DNA from: a virus
IMG/VR virus record: IMGVR_UViG_3300030102_004162
Location: 2,863 to 23,184 of that record
Strand: one strand, 5' to 3'
DNA: 20,322 nt
A model generated the notes under the pieces. The model was not told where the DNA came from. It searched no databases and was given only the letters and a program-made list of their open reading frames with translations. The translations under genes were made by a program, and so were the position numbers. How positions within the stretch are numbered: the first letter of the stretch is position 1; each line of letters opens with the position of its first letter. Of this stretch, positions 1 to 6,790 are shown piece after piece.

Positions 1-1148
1 CCTGTCATAGAAACGCCGATAAGTGCATCCCTTTCGGTAGTTCTTTGCCAAACAGGTCGCAAATAGTGGAAATCGGTGTAGCTTGCTTGAAGTGTGCCGA
101 TAAAAGTCGCTGCCCGAACTCGTGCTTCGTACTCCTCTTGGCTGTCTACATTTGAGACATTAACCTCTGTGAGATTACAGAACTGAAACGGGCGTAGTGC
201 AATTTCACAACATGGATTGGTGCCCCAGTCCTTGTCATATGTAAAATAAAAGCCCGGTTCGCCTGCGCCAGAAGCTCTGACTCGTTCCCACAAATCTTTG
301 AAGAAGTCCTCTGTGATCATGTGTCGCATCAGGGCGACCGAGTTGTTAGCCCGTCCACGTTGCGGGTTAGTTTCCCACCAGTTTCCTGCTTTACAGCCAA
401 TCATTTCGTCATCATCAGCAGAGAACAGCGAGATAAGCGCTGCGCGTCGGATGCCGCCAGCCAGAACAGCATCTGCAATGTGACAGATCATATCATGCAC
501 TTCAATTGGGCTCAGCTTGTCGCCATTTTCTTTAGCCTCTAACATGCCCTCAAGCTTAACAAGGCACTCCTTAAGTGGTTGTGGACCCGGTGCCTTGCCG
601 CCAGATGTCACCAATCTGGCACCCTTGGGTCTAATGTCTGAAAAATCGAAACGCAGCTTGGAAGTGCCCTTAAAATAAGAGCCTACCAAAGCCTTTACTG
701 CGTCTGCCCAACCCTCAATGGAATCACCAACGAGATATCTATAAGTTCTTTTGCCGGATGGCTTTCTGATTTCTGGAAGCTTTTCGACATGATGGCTTTG
801 CACAGAGTAGCCAACCCCTGTGCCCCCAAGGAGCAGGAACATCGCCTCACCAAAAGCTCGCACGTCATCAATTGGCATGTAAGCACAATTGAACACGCGA
901 TTGGGCGCTACTTCAATTGGCTTGCCGCCGAACTGCATCGAACGCATGGAAGGAAGAACTTTCTTGTCATAAACAAATTGATAAACAGCCTCGATCTCAT
1001 CCTTAAGATGAGGAAACTTTTTAATATGCATGTCCTTGTTTCTACTCACAAGCTCGTTAAAAAGCTCGCGACGGTTCTGTTCTGGCAAGTACCTTGCGTA
1101 CTTCATGTGTACCGTGATGTCTGACAAAATCTTCGCTGATAATTCCAT
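1..1148 (-). CDS. nrdJ: Adenosylcobalamin-dependent (class II) ribonucleotide reductase, 5' part
   Basis: Reduces ribonucleotides to deoxyribonucleotides for phage DNA synthesis, using a B12-derived radical, so it needs no separate R2 subunit and no anaerobic activase. I translated 382 residues; the C-terminus lies beyond the window. Seen directly: FNCAY with Cys88, GGTGVGYSVQ (108-117), FSDIRPKGARLVTSGGKAPG (169-188), GGIRRAALISLFS (231-243), and NPCCEIALRPFQFCNL (311-326). In the last motif Asn311, Cys313, Glu315 and Cys324 have the spacing of the thiyl-radical site of the monomeric Lactobacillus leichmannii RTPR (N406, C408, E410, C419), and Cys88 corresponds to C119. The missing C-terminus should carry the re-reducing cysteine pair. 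The ATG follows the helicase stop by one base, with AAGGA about 12 nt upstream inside the helicase gene, so translational coupling is likely. Family assignment is firm. Confidence 0.95.
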   Translation of the reverse strand, partial: MELSAKILSDITVHMKYARYLPEQNRRELFNELVSRNKDMHIKKFPHLKDEIEAVYQFVYDKKVLPSMRSMQFGGKPIEVAPNRVFNCAYMPIDDVRAFGEAMFLLLGGTGVGYSVQSHHVEKLPEIRKPSGKRTYRYLVGDSIEGWADAVKALVGSYFKGTSKLRFDFSDIRPKGARLVTSGGKAPGPQPLKECLVKLEGMLEAKENGDKLSPIEVHDMICHIADAVLAGGIRRAALISLFSADDDEMIGCKAGNWWETNPQRGRANNSVALMRHMITEDFFKDLWERVRASGAGEPGFYFTYDKDWGTNPCCEIALRPFQFCNLTEVNVSNVDSQEEYEARVRAATFIGTLQASYTDFHYLRPVWQRTTERDALIGVSMT

Positions 1149-1149
1149 T

Positions 1150-2505
1150 TTACTTTGATCCTTTATCCTTAAATTTCTTATATTGCTCTCGCAACTTTTC
1201 TCCTTGAGATTTCATATTTAGCTCGATCTCCTCTCTGGAGACTTGCTGCAAAACTTTAATTTTTACATTGCTCGTATCCATTACCATTGGATAGATCAGA
1301 CCATCTGGTCCATTTCTATTCTTTGCAATGAACATGCGCCCTGTATTGGCTACTTTGTCATCGGCTGTTCTAGAGACAGAAAAAATGAAATCTGCTACAA
1401 AACACTTGTTAAAGGCTTCTGAGATAGATTCCATCGTGATAACTTCGGCATTCAAGCCGCTACGATTTGTTTGTGATGCTGTCCATATTGGACACTCTGC
1501 CTCCTGTGCGATTCCTCTTAGCTCTTCATAAATAGTTTCCAACTCATGTCTTTTCTCTCTCAGACCAGAAATTGGTCGTAATAAATCTGCATAATCTACA
1601 ATAATCATATCGGGCTCGATGCCTCGATTCTTCAGCTTCTCAATGTGCATTTTAATAGAATTTGTAGACGCTGACTTGGTTGGGTACTCCTTAACAATAA
1701 GCGAGCCTTCTAGGTCTGTGACCTTTTCGTAGATCATTTCTTTGAATGAAAAGACATCGTTCAATGGAACGCCTGTAATGCAACTATCATAACGGGTTCC
1801 GATAACTGTGTCCGAGAGTTCCAGAGTGTAATGGACAACAGTTTTGCCTGCCTTTACCGCCTGAGAGCCCAGATGCACCAGAACCATGGACTTACCTGCC
1901 CCCGTTGGGGCAATGACAACACCAAGCTCTCCCTTTCCAAGACCACTTTTACAAATAGCGTCTACTTCACTCCAGCCCGTAGAGACAGGATCTCTTGTAC
2001 GAATCTCAAATCGCTTTTCGAAGTCTTTGAGATAGTCGTAACCGTAGTCATTAGATGCTCCCAACTTTAGGGCGTCGTTGATGACTTGCGATATCTCATC
2101 AAACGAAGCCTTCTGCAAAAGACCAACCGAATGCATCATGGCTTCTTTCAGCTTTTGCTTTCGACAAAACTCAAGCGCCGTAGTCTTGACATATTCAGAG
2201 CCTTCGACCTCTACATTAAAAATTCTTGCAAAGTAATCTCGAATCTGCTTCTGGACTGCCTCATTTTCCTCATCAAGCTCAGTTCTGAGGATCGTAATCA
2301 TAATTTTAGTAGTTGGGTGTACGCTGTACTTTTCCCTATATTCAAGTATCTTTTTTACGAATACCTGAAGATATTTAAGTTCTAGAAAGTTTAAATCTAA
2401 AACCTCTGTGATCTGGTCTGCGAAAGGACGATCCAGCAGTATAAGTTGACATAAACTTTCCTGAAACGCCTTACCAAACCGACCAAAGTCAGTCTTCTCT
2501 GACAT
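1150..2505 (-). CDS. DnaB-type replicative DNA helicase (T4 gp41-like)
   Basis: Hexameric 5'-3' helicase expected to unwind DNA ahead of the phage polymerase. The 451-aa length is close to T4 gp41 (475 aa). The N-terminal ~150 residues are helical, as in DnaB N-domains. The RecA-like motor follows: Walker A APTGAGKS at 199-206 (Lys205), conserved ELS at 229-231, Walker B MIIVDYADLL at 300-309 (Asp304), and TASQTNRSG at 342-350 with the sensor Gln345 and Arg348. The start ATG at 2505 lies about 14 nt after the predicted transcription start of the promoter at 2526-2554. The Shine-Dalgarno is a poor G-run. The ribonucleotide reductase gene follows after one base. Helicase identity is certain; equivalence to gp41 rather than a generic phage DnaB is inferred from context. 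Confidence 0.95.
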   Translation of the reverse strand: MSEKTDFGRFGKAFQESLCQLILLDRPFADQITEVLDLNFLELKYLQVFVKKILEYREKYSVHPTTKIMITILRTELDEENEAVQKQIRDYFARIFNVEVEGSEYVKTTALEFCRKQKLKEAMMHSVGLLQKASFDEISQVINDALKLGASNDYGYDYLKDFEKRFEIRTRDPVSTGWSEVDAICKSGLGKGELGVVIAPTGAGKSMVLVHLGSQAVKAGKTVVHYTLELSDTVIGTRYDSCITGVPLNDVFSFKEMIYEKVTDLEGSLIVKEYPTKSASTNSIKMHIEKLKNRGIEPDMIIVDYADLLRPISGLREKRHELETIYEELRGIAQEAECPIWTASQTNRSGLNAEVITMESISEAFNKCFVADFIFSVSRTADDKVANTGRMFIAKNRNGPDGLIYPMVMDTSNVKIKVLQQVSREEIELNMKSQGEKLREQYKKFKDKGSK

Positions 2506-2525
2506 ATAAGCCCCCGCTTTCTTCT

Positions 2526-2554
2526 AATGTATCAAGTTATTGCCCTAGTGTCAA
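2526..2554 (-). promoter_or_regulatory. Sigma70-like promoter for the helicase/nrdJ genes
   Basis: On the minus strand a perfect -35 TTGACA (2549-2554) is followed by exactly 17 bp and then -10 TACATT (2526-2531, 4 of 6 consensus). The predicted start near 2519 leaves a leader of about 14 nt before the helicase ATG. The -10 is embedded in TGATACATTA, a string also present in the promoter at 6799-6827, which supports it as a genuine phage promoter class. Confidence 0.75.
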
Positions 2555-2562
2555 ACACTTAA

Positions 2563-3543
2563 TTAAGTATTCTTGCTGGCAACTACTCTCTTGAAAAATG
2601 CAAACAAATCAGTACAATCCCAAACTCCAAATCCGTCATTAAGCATCATTGCCTTAGTTCCAGTCTGATTGAACTCAGGGACAAAATTGTCAAGAGAATA
2701 TCTAAGCTTTGTCTTTCCTTGTGGTGAAATGGAGGGGTCGTACAATTGCATTAGTCTAAAATTACTAGCCATCAATTGGCTGTTCTCCATAACATTTTTA
2801 TAAATCTTAAGCTTGCTGTCTGTCTTTTCACATCTTTCAATAACGTCTTGAACAGTATATACTTTGTCCTCAGCTAAGAATTCAAACCTCTTAGCCACGG
2901 AGGCAAGCCCAACCCCCCTGATTCCATCTAGATTATCTGAACGGTCTCCCACCATTGCTCTAGCAAGAGCAAAGTTGTTTGGATGGATGCTGTAATCTTC
3001 AATGATTGTATTTCTATTTACGATCTTCTTTTGGATAGGACGATAAATTATTGTCTCATCATCACAAAGCTGGAAGAAATCTTTGTCACTAGAGATGATA
3101 ATCTTTTGCCAGCCAGCATACTTTTTGTCCTGTACAACATAAGAAATAATATCATCTGCCTCGACCGACTCCAGCATAAGCTGAATAATGGGCATATTAT
3201 TCAAATATTCGATGAGGCGCTGTTGTTGCCACATCTTATTCTCTCGCTCCTCGACCTCAGACATTGTACGAATGTCTCGGTTAAGCCGAACAGGGGAGCG
3301 CCCTGCTTTGTAGTTTTTATTCTTTGTCTTTCGACGGCGAGAGCCGCCTGCGCCGTCCCAGCAGATGATGACTTCATCTGGAGACATCTCTCTGATCATC
3401 TTCTGTAGAATTTTTAGGAAACCTTTCAAGCCTCCGATGGGCTGTCCATTTGTTGACAGTGATGGGTCAACTATGTAAGCTCTGAAATACATATTCAGGG
3501 CATCAATAACCAAAAGGCGTCTTACATTCTTTTTTGAAGTCAT
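2563..3543 (-). CDS. 5'-3' exonuclease / flap endonuclease (T4 RNase H-like)
   Basis: FEN-family nuclease expected to remove RNA primers and 5' flaps during lagging-strand synthesis. The 326-aa length is close to T4 RNase H (305 aa). Acidic metal ligands are visible in order: LLVIDALN (Asp14), IICWDGAG (Asp63), VEADDII (Glu128, Asp130, Asp131), ISSDKDFFQL (Asp153, Asp155) and GDRSDN (199-204) leading into the helix-hairpin-helix GIRGVG (207-212). A basic stretch at about 69-81 fits the helical arch that grips single strands. The ATG at 3543 is preceded by GAGGAGG. Because the phage polymerase is a family A palm without the N-terminal nuclease, this stand-alone gene probably supplies that activity. 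Family assignment is secure. Confidence 0.93.
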   Translation of the reverse strand: MTSKKNVRRLLVIDALNMYFRAYIVDPSLSTNGQPIGGLKGFLKILQKMIREMSPDEVIICWDGAGGSRRRKTKNKNYKAGRSPVRLNRDIRTMSEVEERENKMWQQQRLIEYLNNMPIIQLMLESVEADDIISYVVQDKKYAGWQKIIISSDKDFFQLCDDETIIYRPIQKKIVNRNTIIEDYSIHPNNFALARAMVGDRSDNLDGIRGVGLASVAKRFEFLAEDKVYTVQDVIERCEKTDSKLKIYKNVMENSQLMASNFRLMQLYDPSISPQGKTKLRYSLDNFVPEFNQTGTKAMMLNDGFGVWDCTDLFAFFKRVVASKNT

Positions 3544-3559
3544 TCATCCTCCTCTAAAG

Positions 3560-3588
3560 AATATAACACGCCTTAAGGCTTTAGTCAA
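3560..3588 (-). promoter_or_regulatory. Sigma70-like promoter for the 5' nuclease gene
   Basis: On the minus strand -35 TTGACT (3583-3588, 5 of 6) and -10 TATATT (3560-3565, 5 of 6) are separated by exactly 17 bp. The transcription start should fall near 3553, giving a leader of only about 10 nt that is essentially the Shine-Dalgarno GAGGAGG. The spacer contains a perfect 10-bp palindrome, GCCTTAAGGC (3570-3579), that could bind a dimeric regulator. Confidence 0.72.
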
Positions 3589-3593
3589 GCGAT

Positions 3594-3899
3594 TTACAGT
3601 TTAATTTTAACAGTAACCCGCTTTCTCCGATGATGGTGATGGTGGTGATGCGTATGACCGTGAGTTCTAATAATAACTCGTGGATGCCTGTGAACCACCA
3701 CATTTCTACAGTTTCTTTTTACATTGTATGTATAATACCCATCAACCAAGATTCGACCGCGACTGTTAACAACAGCGGGCACCCAAACCCATCCTGTTTT
3801 TACATTTTCGCAAACGGTCCTAACTTCATGGGCTTCAGCTTCCTGCATCAGCCCTAAAGACATAAATGAAAGCAACATTACTGAGAAAAACTTCATCAT
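3594..3899 (-). CDS. Secreted histidine-rich protein
   Basis: Family not recognised. The 101-aa product begins with a clear signal peptide (MMKFF, hydrophobic segment, then EAEA before His) with likely cleavage after about residue 23, so the mature part should be periplasmic or outside the cell. The C-terminus has a run of seven histidines plus HGHTH and HRH motifs, followed by the basic segment RRKRVTVKIKL. Together these suggest metal binding (Zn, Ni or Cu) or a charged surface contact. Two cysteines remain in the mature part. GTG 3902, ATG 3899 and ATG 3896 are all possible starts; AGGAGGAG at 3907-3914 gives the best spacing (7 nt) to ATG 3899. It sits between the recombinase and 5' nuclease genes, an odd place for an exported protein. 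Function is unknown; metal binding is inference. Confidence 0.8.
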   Translation of the reverse strand: MMKFFSVMLLSFMSLGLMQEAEAHEVRTVCENVKTGWVWVPAVVNSRGRILVDGYYTYNVKRNCRNVVVHRHPRVIIRTHGHTHHHHHHHRRKRVTVKIKL

Positions 3900-3917
3900 C
3901 ACTTAACTCCTCCTGTC

Positions 3918-5054
3918 CTAATTAGACGGCTGAACTTCGATATTATTCACTTCTTCATCAGTATTGTAAAAACTATCTGCGGTGCCTTCCCGCTTGTCGA
4001 ACTTCTGAATAACTTCGCGATCCATGATCTCTAGCACGCGCTTCTTAAACTTATCGCTCTCAAGCGCCTTCATCCAACGAGAAGGTTGAAACTTATCTAC
4101 GGTCCCGTCATCATACTCCAATGAATACCATGAGCCAGAATTGCTAAGCGACTTAGACCCCTTGATTGCTTCAAACCATGACTCTTCGTCTTGGACGCCA
4201 ATCTCATCTCCCCACAAGATCTTAAAATTACACTGACGACCCTGTGTCCCAAAACGAGATTTCTCAAGCTTAACCTTAACCTCTGATCCAATTCGGAATC
4301 CCTTATCATCTGTAACGAAGCTTGCTTTCGCTTTTCTGCCTGTTAGCCAAACACGAAGAGAATAGGCATAAATCATAGCTTTTCCTCCCGGCGTCATATA
4401 CGGCGTTGTGAGAGCTTCCGATGGGGATCTGGTAATGTTAGCTTTTAGCTGATTAAGAACCAAGAATGTAGATTGGCTATTTGCAATTGGGACTGTCAAT
4501 TTAGACATACCCTTCGCCAAAATACGAGCCTTGACAGCCATAGAAGATTGAGGATTAAAATCGCCCTCAACATCAGATACAGAAGGCGTCAAAGCAAGGG
4601 AATCCCAGATGAAGAGCATGCGGTTTTCATTAGAGCCCAACAACTCTTCGATGGTTTCCAGCACGAACTCAACAGACGTTGCCTGAACATAAAGTAGCGA
4701 CTCTAGATCACAGCCAGTGCGCTCCAGAAAGGAAGGGTCAATTGCAGACTCAGAATCAAAGTAAACAACATCGATTCCCATTTTCTGAGCATTTGCCGCC
4801 ACCTGAGCAGCCATATAGCTTTTGCCAGTAGCCTCAAGACCTGCAATCTCTGTTACTTTGCCGACTGGGATGCCCGCAAGCTTACCTTTACAAATAATTG
4901 AGTCTAGCCAGCGAGAGCCAGTGGGAATCCACTCTTTGACCTCTGTTGGGTTTTCGCTCGTTAGATCATGTGCTACAGACATACCAGCCTTTCGGTTAAT
5001 AATGTCGCGCATCTTGCTGATAGACAGCTTCCCTGCTTTGACTGCTTTTGCCAT
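3918..5054 (-). CDS. uvsX: RecA/UvsX-like recombinase
   Basis: Strand-exchange ATPase that coats ssDNA for recombination-dependent replication and repair in T4-like phages. The 378-aa length is close to T4 UvsX (391 aa) and bacterial RecA. Visible motifs: Walker A GLEATGKS (72-79), YFDSESAID with Glu102 in the catalytic-glutamate position, Walker B LFIWDSLA (Asp151), FLVLNQLK (about 197-204, the Gln202 switch region), and TTPYMTPGGKAMIYAYSLRV, which corresponds to the RecA L2 and following strand. The C-terminus is acidic. The Shine-Dalgarno AAGGAG is contained in the last codons of the preceding 62-aa gene, so the two are coupled. UvsX is used because of the T4-like context; by sequence alone RecA-like is the safe call. 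Confidence 0.92.
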   Translation of the reverse strand: MAKAVKAGKLSISKMRDIINRKAGMSVAHDLTSENPTEVKEWIPTGSRWLDSIICKGKLAGIPVGKVTEIAGLEATGKSYMAAQVAANAQKMGIDVVYFDSESAIDPSFLERTGCDLESLLYVQATSVEFVLETIEELLGSNENRMLFIWDSLALTPSVSDVEGDFNPQSSMAVKARILAKGMSKLTVPIANSQSTFLVLNQLKANITRSPSEALTTPYMTPGGKAMIYAYSLRVWLTGRKAKASFVTDDKGFRIGSEVKVKLEKSRFGTQGRQCNFKILWGDEIGVQDEESWFEAIKGSKSLSNSGSWYSLEYDDGTVDKFQPSRWMKALESDKFKKRVLEIMDREVIQKFDKREGTADSFYNTDEEVNNIEVQPSN

Positions 5055-5057
5055 TTT

Positions 5058-5246
5058 TTACTCCTTGTAGTAGTTTGAAAAGCCCATGAAAGTTGGTGCC
5101 CAAAGCCCAACAAAGAGTGCTAGCCGCTCAATGTGAGCAGGATCTGCCCCGCCTGTATTCCAGATAACAATCGAGCCTGCAATTGACGCAATTGTCGCTA
5201 ACAGAAAACCATTTGAGACTTTATTATTCTTCTGTAGGTACTTCAT
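5058..5246 (-). CDS. Small two-pass membrane protein
   Basis: 62 residues with two hydrophobic segments, about residues 13-30 (GFLLATIASIAGSIVIW) and 42-57 (ERLALFVGLWAPTFMGFS), separated by a short polar loop, with a basic N-terminus. This suggests an inner-membrane hairpin with both ends on the same side. No family is assigned with confidence. The strong Shine-Dalgarno AAGGAG lies 8 nt before the ATG and directly after the terminator at 5262-5296. The stop overlaps the recombinase ribosome-binding site. Holin-like size and topology are noted, but there is no adjacent endolysin, so holin is only a possibility. Confidence 0.75.
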   Translation of the reverse strand: MKYLQKNNKVSNGFLLATIASIAGSIVIWNTGGADPAHIERLALFVGLWAPTFMGFSNYYKE

Positions 5247-5261
5247 AGTTTACTCCTTTTA

Positions 5262-5296
5262 AAAAAAATAGAGGCACCTGATAACCCTGTGCCTCT
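5262..5296 (-). terminator. Rho-independent terminator
   Basis: On the minus strand AGAGGCAC (5289-5296) and GTGCCTCT (5270-5277) form an 8-bp stem with an 11-nt loop, followed by ATTTTTTTT. This is a standard intrinsic terminator after the 81-aa membrane protein gene. The ribosome-binding site of the next gene begins right after the T-run, so downstream expression needs readthrough, antitermination or an undetected start. Confidence 0.88.
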
Positions 5297-5312
5297 CCCG
5301 TGGGTGACGCTG

Positions 5313-5558
5313 CTACTCGCTTGCGTCATTATTGGCTTCGCTCACTTCGACTGCGGGAACAGTCTCGTGCTTGTCGTCGGAAGACTCTTCTGCTTGATTT
5401 TCATCAGCAGTGCCCTCAACAACAACAATTTCAAGCGTTTCGCCTTGAATTACAGCCACTTCCTCTGTGGTGTCTCCCGTAGAAAACGAGATGTACCCCA
5501 CGAGTGCAACGGCTAAAGTAATGGCTGCACCAATTAGATAATTATTATTCACATTCAT
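5313..5558 (-). CDS. Acidic single-pass membrane protein
   Basis: 81 residues. An N-terminal hydrophobic segment (NYLIGAAITLAVALVGYISF, about 5-24) is followed by a strongly acidic, Glu/Asp/Val-rich tail of about 55 residues with no cysteine. The topology resembles an anchored protein with a periplasmic tail, but the orientation is uncertain. The frame is open further upstream, overlapping the lipoprotein gene; I choose the ATG at 5558 because GAGGAG lies about 8 nt before it and because the upstream part is an Arg-rich shadow of the lipoprotein frame. It begins 13 nt after the lipoprotein stop, so the two are probably co-translated. No family recognised. Confidence 0.75.
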   Translation of the reverse strand: MNVNNNYLIGAAITLAVALVGYISFSTGDTTEEVAVIQGETLEIVVVEGTADENQAEESSDDKHETVPAVEVSEANNDASE

Positions 5559-5571
5559 GTTTTTATTCTCC

Positions 5572-5832
5572 TCAGCTTCCTGCACTTGTTGTGGTGCCTG
5601 TATCAGATCCCGAATCAGATCCGGTGTCATCGGTAGGCGTCTTAGTCTCACCCTCTGTGGTCTCCTCCGTAGTCTCCTCCGTAGTTTCCTCGGTGGTAGT
5701 AGTGGTGGATTCAACAACCGCAGTATCCTCGTCACATGCATCCGAACAGCCAGTCACAAAAGAAAGTGCTGCCAAGATAGCCACGCCAAAAACGGCACCT
5801 GTAACGTGGTCCTTATTGATCATACTAAACAT
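5572..5832 (-). CDS. Small lipoprotein, Thr/Glu-rich
   Basis: 86 residues with a lipoprotein signal: hydrophobic stretch AVFGVAILAALSFVTG ending at lipobox FVTGC (Cys29), which signal peptidase II would cleave before lipidation. Ser after the Cys argues for outer-membrane sorting in enterobacteria, though that rule is not universal. The mature part is low-complexity: T-runs, repeated TTEE, then Asp/Gly/Ser, with no predicted fold. The ATG at 5832 has AGAGGA about 11 nt upstream. It is followed by the acidic membrane protein. An outer/inner membrane pair could be spanin-like, but neither shows the usual coiled coil or proline-rich spanin features; a role at the infected-cell surface such as superinfection exclusion is equally possible. 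Function unknown. Confidence 0.8.
   Translation of the reverse strand: MFSMINKDHVTGAVFGVAILAALSFVTGCSDACDEDTAVVESTTTTTEETTEETTEETTEGETKTPTDDTGSDSGSDTGTTTSAGS
5659..5694 (-). repeat. 12-bp tandem repeat in the lipoprotein gene
   Basis: Three near-identical 12-bp units (agtctcctccgt on the plus strand, one or two changes per copy) encode the TTEE repeats. Unit length is a multiple of three, so copy-number change by slippage would lengthen or shorten the protein without breaking the frame. Confidence 0.8.
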
Positions 5833-5983
5833 TTTTTTATTTTCCTCTTTCTAGTAAAAGGGACATCTATAACGCCATGCCCCAACCTGCGCGACCGACT
5901 ATGATATTGGACACATTACTCGTCGATAAGTAATGCGTGCCCCCCCATTTACGAGGGATTCATCTCACTATTTTTAGTGAGAG
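5833..5983. other. Intergenic region with two hairpins
   Basis: About 150 bp between the ssDNA-binding protein stop and the lipoprotein start. It holds an inverted repeat TCTCACT/AGTGAGA (5963-5969 with 5976-5982) right at the stop codon, and CATTACT/AGTAATG (5914-5920 with 5929-5935), plus a C7 run near 5940. Neither hairpin is followed by a T-run on the minus strand, so I do not call them intrinsic terminators; they may stabilise or end the upstream message. No convincing promoter or small gene was seen. Confidence 0.5.
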
Positions 5984-6742
5984 CTAGGCGCTCTGCTGGA
6001 GAAGATCGTCAAATGCTTTCTGCACCTGATCTTCGTTCTCCGTCGAATACTTGGTAGTTTCAGTGCCGGAATCTTCCGAATCACCTTCTGCAAGCCAAGC
6101 ATCCAGCATAGCCCCTACCTCTTCTGGCGTCTTGCGCTCGAAGAGAGAGTTGAAGTCTGGAATACCATCCAGAAGTTCTCGACAACGGTCTGGACCGCCT
6201 ACAGCCTCATCACACAAGGGCGACGTTCGACGACGTGGCGTAATAGTCGTCTGAGGGTACGAAGCGCCTGCTGGCTTTCCATACTTGATCACCAAGTCGG
6301 TTCCCTCATCGACATCAGTAATGTCGCCATATTCCGGGTTCAACACAAGCTCAAGAAGCTGCTGGTAAGCCATCTTCCCGAAGCCCCAAATCCGAATACC
6401 CTTGCTTTCCTCGCCGCGAACCAGAACTGGCGCGAAGAAACGCTGACGTGCCATCAAGCTCTTAGCCATCTTAATGCTGTCTTCCGTGCCCTCGTTGAAA
6501 AGGTTACGAATAAACTCATCAAGAGGATCAGACTCTCCAAAGTTCTTCTTCGGGCTCAGGAAACCATTGTTGTTTCCGAGGTTGTAGTGGAACCAATAAT
6601 CCTTGAAAGGATCTCCATCGGCGGGCGACACGATACGAATCGTCTGCTCACCGTCTTGTGGACGCCAAAAGACACCGCTCTTGCCACCCTTGTTTTGAAC
6701 TGCTGCGAGCTTTTCTCGCATTTTCTTAAGGTCAATACCCAT
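5984..6742 (-). CDS. Single-stranded DNA-binding protein (T4 gp32-like)
   Basis: Coats ssDNA at the fork and recruits replication and recombination proteins. The 252-aa product has the gp32 layout: a basic N-terminus (MGIDLKKMREKLAAVQNKGG), a core with the OB-fold-like stretch GVFWRPQDGEQTIRIVSP, RFFAPVLVRGEESKGIRIWGFGK (about 101-123) typical of phage gp32 proteins, and an acidic C-terminal tail (GDSEDSGTETTKYSTENEDQ) that normally contacts partners. It is shorter than T4 gp32 (301 aa), and I do not find the His-Cys3 zinc set of T4 gp32; only two cysteines occur, near residues 177-189. Shine-Dalgarno AGGAG with an A-rich spacer precedes the ATG, under its own predicted promoter and leader hairpin. 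Assignment rests on layout and motif resemblance. Confidence 0.85.
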   Translation of the reverse strand: MGIDLKKMREKLAAVQNKGGKSGVFWRPQDGEQTIRIVSPADGDPFKDYWFHYNLGNNNGFLSPKKNFGESDPLDEFIRNLFNEGTEDSIKMAKSLMARQRFFAPVLVRGEESKGIRIWGFGKMAYQQLLELVLNPEYGDITDVDEGTDLVIKYGKPAGASYPQTTITPRRRTSPLCDEAVGGPDRCRELLDGIPDFNSLFERKTPEEVGAMLDAWLAEGDSEDSGTETTKYSTENEDQVQKAFDDLLQQSA

Positions 6743-6766
6743 TTTTTTCTCCTATTAAGTTAAAGT

Positions 6767-6790
6767 CAGGGAAGCTAATCTTCCTCCCTG
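6767..6790 (-). promoter_or_regulatory. Leader hairpin of the ssDNA-binding protein mRNA
   Basis: CAGGGA (minus strand, 6790-6785) pairs perfectly with TCCCTG (6772-6767), and two more inner pairs are possible, leaving a loop of 8-12 nt. With a transcription start near 6792, predicted from the promoter at 6799-6827, the hairpin occupies the extreme 5' end of the message. It is followed by an unstructured A/T-rich stretch and the ribosome-binding site. T4 gene 32 is known to be autoregulated through a structured element at the 5' end of its mRNA next to an A-rich ribosome-binding region, so this could be an analogous operator or a stabilising cap. Confidence 0.6.

Noticed and set aside
789-1124. 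Plus-strand open frames, for example across nrdJ, the helicase and the tape measure gene
   Set aside because: They are antisense to clearly identified genes, have no supporting ribosome-binding sites or recognisable products.
3630-3665. Poly-histidine stretch as a cloning tag or vector contamination
   Set aside because: Mixed codons, natural flanking His-rich sequence, signal peptide and tight phage gene context argue it is native.
5559-5741. Longer upstream start for the 81-aa membrane protein
   Set aside because: The extra part is an Arg/Pro-rich shadow of the lipoprotein repeats in another frame and would bury the membrane segment; ATG 5558 has a good ribosome-binding site.
5914-5935. 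CATTACT/AGTAATG hairpin as an intrinsic terminator
   Set aside because: Low-GC stem and no T-run after it on the minus strand.
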